Of a DNA stretch of 64,000 bases, positions 57,401-64,000 are shown one piece after another. The translations under genes were made by a program, and so were the position numbers. Below the pieces are notes generated by a model, which did not search any database, had not been told where the DNA came from, and saw nothing but the letters and a program-made list of their open reading frames with translations. Positions within the stretch are counted from its first letter, which is position 1, and the number at the start of each line of letters is the position of its first letter. The DNA is from Neocallimastix lanati (nom. inval.) (lineage: Eukaryota; Neocallimastigomycota; Neocallimastigomycetes; Neocallimastigales; Neocallimastigaceae): NCBI GenBank assembly GCA_016946835.1, contig JACVTC010000081.1, forward strand, positions 88,501 to 152,500, given 5' to 3'.

Positions 57401-58063
57401 AAATATATGCAAGCTGTGGGTAGTTTACTTTATTTAGCAATGGGTACGAGACCGGATATTTTATTCGCTACTAGTAAGGCGTCAAAAAAAAATAAGGATC
57501 CAACATATGAAGATTGGATAAATGTTTTAAAAATATTTAGATATTTAAAGGGAACAAAATATTATGGATTAAGGTTTACTGATAATATAAATTTAAATGT
57601 TTATGTAGATGCAGACTTAGGTGGTGATGAAGAAACTAAAAGGTCCACTACCGGATTCATAATTAATATGGGAAATACACCTATTTCATGGTATTCAAAG
57701 CTTCAACATTGTGTATCGATATCAACTGCAGAAAGTGAATACTATAGTCTAAATGAATGTGCTTTGAAATGTATGTGGTTAAAAAATTTCTTAGAAGAAT
57801 TAAATATAAATACAGGGACAATTAAAATTAGAATAGACAATAAGGCTGCAATATACAATAGTGAGAATGAAACAATAAATATAAAATCAAGACATATAAG
57901 CTTAAGATATCATAAGGTAAGAGAATTAGTAAGCGAAAAGAAAATTAAATTAGAATATATAAAATCTGAAAATAATTTAGCGGACGGCCTAACAAAATAT
58001 CTCAATGGACCTTTACTTAAGAAATTTAGAAAAATAATGCTTTGTAAATTAATAGGAAATTAA
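54467..58063 (+). CDS. pol: Copia Pol polyprotein (PR-INT-RT-RNase H)
   Basis: 1198 residues with every catalytic motif present. The protease site is LDSGTTYHM (Asp57). The integrase zinc region (LWHKRLGHFNINHL ... CEICAKTK) precedes the DDE core: HMDTVS (Asp about 253), RTDNGTEF (Asp about 314) and GRIERLHG (Glu about 351), the D35E-type spacing. An Asn/Asp-rich spacer spans about 495-680. RT_2 has QLDIKAAYLNAEVDEELYM, AIYGLKQAGRMW and the YVDDIIIS box near 889. RNase H has VYVDADLGGDEETKRSTTGF, STAESEYYSL and SRHISLRYH. The frame is +1 to gag; the continuous open frame begins at 54410, so a Gag-Pol fusion is plausible. No lesions seen. Confidence 0.95.
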   Translation: MNQFFEDYNDSYFESNSNSSILPFNNKDYFINNLNIKEKSINENNKTNVKIFPWTLDSGTTYHMTGNLDLLENKKSFKKKIFFANGDFINSKYIGEFCGYINDNKITLKNVLFVPEFKRNLMSVDCLTDNHFKIIFFNNDNKNHVSIYNKNNNKVCTVCSNNTKTYTIWTSREKITFPSNNGICNYIADTDSESLYLWHKRLGHFNINHLRNILTKINTKKQCEICAKTKLKNFPFKHNDNRASEPFERIHMDTVSINDESLYGNKCFLSILDDYSRFGWIIFLKSKSEVFNKFILWYNKIKNTFNTTIKFLRTDNGTEFTNNYFVDFCNNNGICHEFTIPYSPQQNGRIERLHGTLIPNARAILEEAKLNHVFWEDAIDTINYIHNRIPHNGINNSIPYELLYDKKVDFSNFRVFGCKVFFYVPKQFRKKLLNSALPGIFLGYDSNPSAYRIYDVNNNKIILSRSVVFFENIPGNCASPKSLPEFINFTPYYEIEGEDLLVNEDDNNDIKDFNNINNDNNDNDNAYDNNKDNSNNNINQNTNSTNSNATISDNNNNNDNSYKQVNNGVENENVDYFTNDNENNNNENNNNENKYNENNNKDNKFNKINNINDNNQNNIHEINNIIDKQLNYSTNDTNNIIKSNTDISNFNKNENNYVPKRKFIDETEKLYKKFKITNNLNLSKFEENQELDPPLSFKDIFGRQDEKEWLKAVEEELNNMKNKNVYTIVSNIPNGKNLISSRWVFSYKRDDRGNIIKYKARLVARGFSQVYGVDYEETFSPTLKQDSLRIITNLSTFFNFEMYQLDIKAAYLNAEVDEELYMEIPDGFENRGFWKLNKAIYGLKQAGRMWNNKINNTLLNLNFVRSKSEPCVYYRKDNKNNISCILAIYVDDIIISGKKNEINYIKTEIKKIFDLSDIGPVDFIIGIKFIKTKYGYIMHQLQYLNKILEKFEIGKYNQISSLNFIQNEELRKRKFNSKKYMQAVGSLLYLAMGTRPDILFATSKASKKNKDPTYEDWINVLKIFRYLKGTKYYGLRFTDNINLNVYVDADLGGDEETKRSTTGFIINMGNTPISWYSKLQHCVSISTAESEYYSLNECALKCMWLKNFLEELNINTGTIKIRIDNKAAIYNSENETINIKSRHISLRYHKVRELVSEKKIKLEYIKSENNLADGLTKYLNGPLLKKFRKIMLCKLIGN

Positions 58064-58069
58064 ACTTAC

Positions 58070-58076
58070 GAGGGAG
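58070..58076 (+). promoter_or_regulatory. Polypurine tract of the copia element
   Basis: GAGGGAG abuts the TGTTAG start of the 3' LTR, the expected place for plus-strand priming. Confidence 0.85.
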
Positions 58077-58357
58077 TGTTAGAAATTAAGTTTAATATTC
58101 CACAAATCTTAATATAATTAATTTAATAATAACTTAATTTTATTATATTTTATAGGACAAAAATAATTTAATAATAAATGTGATTTAATATTAATATTTA
58201 ATATTAGAAAATAAATAAGTGAATAGAATAAAGTTTTAAAGGATTAGGAGATAAATATAAATTTAATGAATGAAAAATAATAAAAAATAAATAATGTTGA
58301 AAAGTGTAAAAAATTAATTAATATATATTAATAAATAAAGTGATTATTAAAACAACA
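58077..58357 (+). repeat. 3' LTR of the copia element
   Basis: 281 bases, identical to the 5' LTR except C at 58158. Followed by the target duplication ATAAT. Confidence 0.95.
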
Positions 58358-58369
58358 ATAATTTAATAC

Positions 58370-58413
<44 letters not shown>

Positions 58414-58774
58414 TTAAAAATATCCATATCATTAAATATTTCTAAATAATTATTTTATTATTAGTATTATTTTTATATTTTTATTAAATAGTTACATCTA
58501 TATCATTAATTTTATGAATACTATAAAACAAATTTTCTATTAAATATTTTTGTTTTTATATTTTTATTAATAACTTTTATACTATAAAACAAAAAAATTT
58601 TTTATTAAAATGTATAATAAATAATAAAAATAAAAAATAAAAAAAAAATTAATATTAAATATTTTTATTAGTAACTTTTAATAGCTCTATCATTAAATAT
58701 TATAAATATTATAAAATTAGTAAATATACAAAATTAAAAAAAGAAAAGATTTTTTAGAAAAAAAATTTCATTTA

Positions 58775-58922
58775 AATACTTTACTCTTTGAATAATATTT
58801 ATATTTTAAATAATACTTTACTCTTTAAATAATATTTATATTTTAAATAATACTTTACTCTTTAAATAATATTTATATTTTAAATAATACTTTACTCTTT
58901 GAATAGTATTTATATTTTAAAG
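58775..58922. repeat. Four tandem 37-bp units
   Basis: AATACTTTACTCTTTRAATA plus ATATTTATATTTTAA repeats begin at 58775, 58812, 58849 and 58886 with only a few substitutions. Confidence 0.85.
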
Positions 58923-61900
58923 GAATTTTTTAAAAATTTTTAATTTTTATATTAATAAAAAGTTTATTTTTTTTTTTAGAAGATTTTTTTTTAAATTTTT
59001 TAAGATCATATTTTTTTTTAATTTTATTTTAAATATTTTTTATAAATTTCAAAAGTATTTTTTATATTAAAATATATATATATATTATTATTTATTTATT
59101 TATTTATTATTTATTTATTTATTATTTATTTATTTATTATTTATTTATTTATTATTTATTTATTTATTTATTATTTATTATTTATTATTTATTATTTATT
59201 ATTTATTATTTATTATTTATTATTTATTATTTATTATTTATAATTATTTATTATAATTATTCAATTATTTATTAGTTATTATTTATTATTTATTATTTAT
59301 TATTTATTATTTTTTAAAAAAATAAATACTAAAAATAAATAATAAATAAATAAAAAAATATCTAACCCTAATTTGACATTTATTAAATTATTTATTTATT
59401 AAAATTATAAAAAGCCATATTTTCTGAAATGCATCTTTGTGAAATGTTACACTCTCACAATTTATATCATTTATGTCATGTATATAACTTTTAATATTTC
59501 ATATCATTTATATATTTTTAATATATTTTTAATATATTTTTATATTTTATTTTGTTTATATTATTTATATAGTTTAATATATTTTTGATATATTTTTTTG
59601 TGTGACAGTAGAAATGGAAAATGGAAAATCAAATAAAAAAAAAAAAAAAAAATATTAGATAGTGATAAAGTAATGAAGTTCAGGTTCGGTTCTTTTAAGG
59701 TTTATTCTTTATTTGGGGGATATAATTTATATGTTTTATAAAAATAATTTTATTTAAATTTTATTATTTAAAAAGAATTACATTTACTTATCATTATTTA
59801 AAATGTAAACTAACATTTATTCTTAACATTTAATATTTATTTTTATATTCTGATCTCAAGAATTACACTAATCTACTATTTCTTATTCTTGGACAGAGAA
59901 ATAAAACTATTTCTAAATATTTTTCTCTTTTATAATTATTTACTATAATAAAGTTTTCCTATATTAAAGTAATAAATATTAAATTTACTTTCATTAATGT
60001 TAAAATTAAATAATAAAAAATATATGAATTAATATAGATTAATACATAAATTTATGCTTTTACACCATTTCTTAATTAACATAAATTTATTATTAATTAG
60101 AGTTTTTATTTCTATTTCATATCATAATTTAATTAAATATATTTTTATTTTTTATCATATTTTTTTAAGTTTTAATTTATCTAATTTTTTTCTATTCATT
60201 AATTTATTTTAATTTATTTTAATTTATTTTATTTAAAAAATAAAGTTTATATCTATATAAATTAAAATTTATGAATTTTTTTCTTTTTTTTAAAATAATC
60301 TTTTTTTTTTTTTTTTTTATTAATAAAAACAATTTTTTTATTTATTATTTCTTAATTACAATGAATGAAATACTAAAAACAATAAAATAAAAAAATAAAA
60401 AAACAAATTTAATAATCAAAGACTTAATTGAATGAACAAAACTTTTACTGTCAATAGTAGTAGTAGTAGTGCTAATGATAATAATTCTTCTGATCCAGTA
60501 ATGGTAAAAATAAACTACAACTGAAGTTGAATTTTCATCTAAAAAAAGTAGTTCTTCTGATACAGAAGTTTGACTCTATTGAATATGTAAATGAAAAAGG
60601 AAATTCTGCTAATGAAATTTAATAAAAGAATAAAATAAATTAAAATACTAATAATTAGAGTAAAAATGAATGAATAGAATAGAATTTAAGAAAATTAATA
60701 ATGATATCGATAATAATAAAACTTATATATTGAAATTATATAAATATAAATAAATAAATATAAATATATAAGTATCTTCATATTCCATAAGTAAATAAAT
60801 ATTTTTCAATTCAAATAAACTAAAATTAATTATAAGTAAAATTAACTATAAGTAAAAATAATTATTAATAAAATTGAATAATTAATAATTAAAGAATTAA
60901 ATGTAATATATGAATACATTTATTTGAATAATAAAATAAAAATATTTTTTATCTTTTTTTTTTTTTTTTTTTGATATCTAATTCATTTAATTTAAAATAA
61001 ATAAATATAAAATTAATAAAAATAGTTATAAAGATATATATATAATAGTATTATTATTATTATATATAAAATAATAAAATAATAAAATAATAAAATAATA
61101 AAATAATAAAATAATAAAATAATAAAATAATAAAATAAAAAAAATAATAAAATAAAAAAATATTAAAAATATTAAAAAAAAAGTAGACTTTTTTTTCCAT
61201 CTGAGAAATAAAAGAAGTGATGTGTCGATGATCTAAATAAAAACAGAAATGAATATGAAATTCTTCAATGAATGGAATAAAAAAAAAAAAAAAAACTTTT
61301 TTGAATCATAAAAAATAAAAAGAAAATAAAAATAAAAAAAAAAAAAATTCTTTTTCTTTTTTTTTTTTTATATAATTAATTAATAATAGAATAGAATTAA
61401 TGAATGAATTAATGAATTAATAGAATAGAATTTAAAAAGAATTTAATTTAATTAAAAATTTAAATTTTAAATTTAAATTTTTAATTAAATTAAACTTTTT
61501 TTTTTTAATAAAAAATTTAAAAGATTTTTTTTTTTTTTTTTTAAATTTGTATCATTTAAAGTTGTGATTTCTTTTTTTTTTTTTTTTTTTTTTTTTGTGT
61601 TTCTTTTCAAATTTTTATAAATATATATAAATATAACTTTTTTTCTTTCTTTTTTTTTTTTTAACCATATTAGAGAATTTTTATATTTATATTAATGCTT
61701 ATAAATATATAAAATACTAATAAATATATATATATGAAATGGTAATAATTTCATTTCAATATAAAAGAAACTATTAATAATTATAAAAATTAATAAAAAT
61801 AAATAAAAAAAAAAAATTAAAAAAAAAAAATAATAATAAATTTAAGTAAAAAATAAAAATAAATAACAACAAAAACTACTTTATAACCAATTATAAAATA

Positions 61901-62041
61901 ATTGAAACTCAATAGGAGCAACAACTTAACCTCTTATAAATAATTATAAATTAAATTAAAAGAATAATTATTAATTAAAAAAATAAATAAATAAATAAAT
62001 AAATCATCTTCACAAAAAATAATATTTATTCATAATTTTAT
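58923..62041. other. AT-rich intergenic region with microsatellites
   Basis: It holds ATTTATTT/TATTATT arrays (59080-59315), an (ATAATAAA)n array (61068-61140), long T runs before the CotH gene and the small coding remnant at 60432-60622. No other gene recognised. Confidence 0.55.
60432..60622 (+). pseudogene. Short Ser-rich coding remnant
   Basis: From an ATG, MNKTFTVNSSSSSANDNNSS runs on to DPVMVK. After frame changes TTEVEFSSKKSSSSDTEV and then YVNEKGNSANEI follow, to a TAA. The composition is coding-like and better than its flanks, but at least two frameshifts are needed. Identity unknown. Confidence 0.35.
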
Positions 62042-62062
62042 ATGGAATATTTATTTTTAAAA

Positions 62063-63649
62063 ATGAAATCATTTTTAATTACTATTTCATATATAATTTT
62101 ATTGATTACTTTAGTGAAGGCTAAAGATAAAATTTATCACACTTATGAATCTCTTGGCATTGATGCCCTTCAAAAACATCAAGTAGAAACTAAAATGGAA
62201 GAAGAGTCTTCCCTTCCAGTTATTAATATTTCTACTAAAAATAATAGTGAATTAATTCTTTCCAGAGATAATTATACTGATTGTGTGGTGGATATTTTTA
62301 ATGTGGAGAAAAAGTACAAATTAAAGGAAAAATCAGCTGGAATTAGAGTAAGAGGTAATTCTTCCAGTTATAAGGGAGATATAGAAAAAATTAAAGCAAA
62401 CATTGTTCCTTATAAAATAAAATTCACTGATAAAATTAATCTTCTTGGACTTCATCATGGTGAAGAATTCAAGGATTGGGTCTTAATTAAAACAGCAGAA
62501 AATGTTATTCGTCAAGACGCTTCCTTTAAAATGGGTCATGTCATTTTTGATGATAAACAATACATCTCTGATTCCATCATTGTAAAAGTCTATGTTAATG
62601 ATAAACTCCAAGGTGTCTATACTCTTTTAGAACAAAACAAAGTCCACGAAAAAAAAGTAAATATTTCTGTTCCTGAAAAGAATTATAATGGTACAGATAT
62701 CGGTTATTACTTTGAAATAGACAATTATCACGACTACTATCCTGAAAATGAAGGAAAATTTTTCATCCTCGATTATGAAGAGGCTACCGTAAAGGATATT
62801 CTTGGGGTCGAACGTCAATTCATTCCTACTGGAGTGACTATCAAGAGTGATTTTTATTGTCATGATCAAGTCGATTTCATTGGAAATTATACCGAAAATG
62901 TCTTCAAAATTCTTTATCTTGCCACTGAAAAGGGAATCTATAAAACTTTAGATGAGAATTATCGTCTTATCAATTCCACCTACACCAATGCTCAAGAAAC
63001 TATCTCTGCTGTTTTTGATATGGATACCGTAGTTAACATGTATCTACTCTATGAAATTGTTCATGATTATGATGTTGGAGAAGGTAGTTTCTACTTTGCT
63101 GTTGACTTATCTAAAGATAGTAAGAACAAAAAACTTCAAATGGTTTCCCCATGGGATTTTGATTGGACTTTTAATGACAGTCCTACAAGATATTGGGCTG
63201 GAACGTTCTGTGAAGAGAATTTTGCAAAGAGAAAAGGAGATAGATCCAATCCATGGTTCATTGAATTTGCTAAACAAGATTGGTTCCATTCTTTGGTCTC
63301 CGAAAAGTGGCAAAAAGCATCTAGCTCTAGCAAGGTGAAAAAAATTATAGCTGAAGGGGAACAATTTGTTGCTGACCATCTTGATGATTGTCTTATCGTC
63401 AGTGAGATTGTGGTCGAAGCTGTAGGCAATTTTACCAATTGGGTTAGTCAAAGAATGGATTGGATGGATGAAACTTTCGCAGTCAATAGTACTATTTCTG
63501 ATCCAATAGTAGAACAAACTACTATTGATATTGAAATTCCATCTGGAGAAGTAGAAGTGGATGATAATATCAATTCTTCTGATGATGAAGAAGAAGTTGA
63601 ATCAACTGAAGATGTAGATGTAAAAGAAGATTCTGCTGAAGAAAATTAA
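62063..63649 (+). CDS. Secreted CotH-family protein
   Basis: 528 residues from the ATG at 62063, chosen because it gives a clean signal peptide (MKSFLITISYIILLITLVKA); an in-frame ATG at 62042 would add seven residues. Motifs of the CotH kinase-like family are present: GIRVRGNSSSYKGD, VPYKIKFTDK, WVLIKTAENVIRQDASFKMG, VKVYVNDKLQGVYTLLEQ, GYYFEIDNYHDYY and the metal-binding PWDFDW (residues 370-375 counted from 62042). Bacillus CotH phosphorylates spore-coat proteins; Mucorales CotH proteins are surface adhesins. The C-terminus is strongly acidic (DDEEEVESTEDVDVKED) with no GPI signal or anchor, suggesting release or wall association. Several NxS/T sites. No introns. Substrate unknown. Confidence 0.88.
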   Translation: MKSFLITISYIILLITLVKAKDKIYHTYESLGIDALQKHQVETKMEEESSLPVINISTKNNSELILSRDNYTDCVVDIFNVEKKYKLKEKSAGIRVRGNSSSYKGDIEKIKANIVPYKIKFTDKINLLGLHHGEEFKDWVLIKTAENVIRQDASFKMGHVIFDDKQYISDSIIVKVYVNDKLQGVYTLLEQNKVHEKKVNISVPEKNYNGTDIGYYFEIDNYHDYYPENEGKFFILDYEEATVKDILGVERQFIPTGVTIKSDFYCHDQVDFIGNYTENVFKILYLATEKGIYKTLDENYRLINSTYTNAQETISAVFDMDTVVNMYLLYEIVHDYDVGEGSFYFAVDLSKDSKNKKLQMVSPWDFDWTFNDSPTRYWAGTFCEENFAKRKGDRSNPWFIEFAKQDWFHSLVSEKWQKASSSSKVKKIIAEGEQFVADHLDDCLIVSEIVVEAVGNFTNWVSQRMDWMDETFAVNSTISDPIVEQTTIDIEIPSGEVEVDDNINSSDDEEEVESTEDVDVKEDSAEEN

Positions 63650-64000
63650 TATAATAGGCTAAAAAAAAAAAAAAAAATAAATACATACTAATAATAATCA
63701 TAATAATAAACATTAGAAGTTTAAAATAAAAAAAAAAATTTTATTGTTAATATTTAATAAAAAAAAATATTATAATGATAAATAAGTTCATATTCAATTA
63801 TTAAATAAATTATTAGAATTAAATTAAATTATTAATAAATAAATCATAGTAATAAATAATAATAGATGATAACTTAATTGAAAAATAAATAAATAAATAA
63901 AAAATAAATAAATTAATAAATAAAAAAAATCAATTAATAAATAAATAAAAAATAATTAATTAATTAATTAATAAATAAACTTTTTCAAAAAAAAATAAAA
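63650..64000. other. AT-rich 3' flank
   Basis: A runs and AATAAATAAATAAA-type repeats to the window end. AATAAA is too frequent here to call a specific polyadenylation site. Confidence 0.5.

Larger units (their letters stand above)
52940..58357 (+). mobile_element. Complete Ty1/copia LTR retrotransposon
   Basis: A 5418-bp element with two 281-bp LTRs (TGTT...AACA ends) that differ at a single base (T at 53021, C at 58158). It is flanked by the 5-bp target duplication ATAAT (52935-52939 and 58358-58362). It has a possible primer-binding site next to the 5' LTR, intact gag and pol, and a purine tract GAGGGAG directly before the 3' LTR. Pol order is PR-INT-RT-RH, the Ty1/copia order. All parts look undamaged, so it is very recently inserted and possibly active. 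Confidence 0.95.

Noticed and set aside
59360-59372. CTAACCCTAA, telomere-like
   Set aside because: Less than two repeat units, isolated; no evidence for a telomere or interstitial array.
63107-63517. Reverse-strand frames within the CotH gene
   Set aside because: Antisense shadows of the strong forward coding sequence.

Overview
The window looks like nuclear DNA of an anaerobic gut fungus (Neocallimastigomycota). This is inferred from extreme A+T richness with long homopolymer and microsatellite tracts, genes standing as G+C-richer islands, a decayed fungal dockerin (CBM10-type) gene, secreted Cys-rich proteins ending in a fungal CBM1 cellulose-binding domain, a CBM18 chitin-binding protein, a CotH-type secreted protein, ankyrin-repeat proteins, and short AT-rich introns in the one spliced gene I could resolve.

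Layout. 0.5-9.6 kb: two near-identical tRNA-Gly(TCC) loci, each with a hairpin 5' of the gene and a shared 3' flank. A Ty3/gypsy element (minus strand) lies beside the first locus and is cut off inside its integrase at a 16-bp inverted repeat. Its gag and pol frames overlap by 58 nt and carry a textbook-like -1 frameshift signal. An ankyrin pseudogene follows the second tRNA. 11-21 kb: a tandem segmental duplication carrying two paralogous secreted CBM1 proteins (minus strand). The second has an extra linker and a Thr-Thr-Lys repeat, and a short inverted segment sits at the end of each unit. 21-25.7 kb: large heptamer and pentamer arrays, then short coding-like blocks that may be a multi-exon or broken gene. 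26 kb: a CBM18 protein. 27-32.5 kb: two unassigned structured or G+C-richer islands, a Ty1/copia fragment and a head-to-head minisatellite. 33-34.5 kb: an intronless M20 metallopeptidase. 35-39.4 kb: a gene graveyard with an ankyrin remnant, a dockerin pseudogene, a LINE reverse-transcriptase pseudogene and a duplicated small coding remnant. 42.8-43.9 kb: a three-exon multi-pass membrane protein. 46.8-48.8 kb: an intact ankyrin-repeat protein. 50-52.7 kb: decayed gypsy and MULE/FLYWCH-type elements. 52.9-58.4 kb: a complete, very young Ty1/copia retrotransposon with 281-bp LTRs that differ at one base, a 5-bp target duplication, a plausible half-tRNA-Lys primer site and a +1 gag-pol arrangement. 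62-63.6 kb: a secreted CotH-family protein.

Functionally the host genes are mostly secreted or surface proteins fitting a plant-fibre-degrading, zoosporic rumen fungus (cellulose and chitin binding, CotH, dockerin relic), mixed with housekeeping functions (M20 peptidase, tRNAs, membrane protein). Retroelements of three classes and microsatellite expansion fill the rest. All assignments come from motif reading. No search, folding or alignment program was run.
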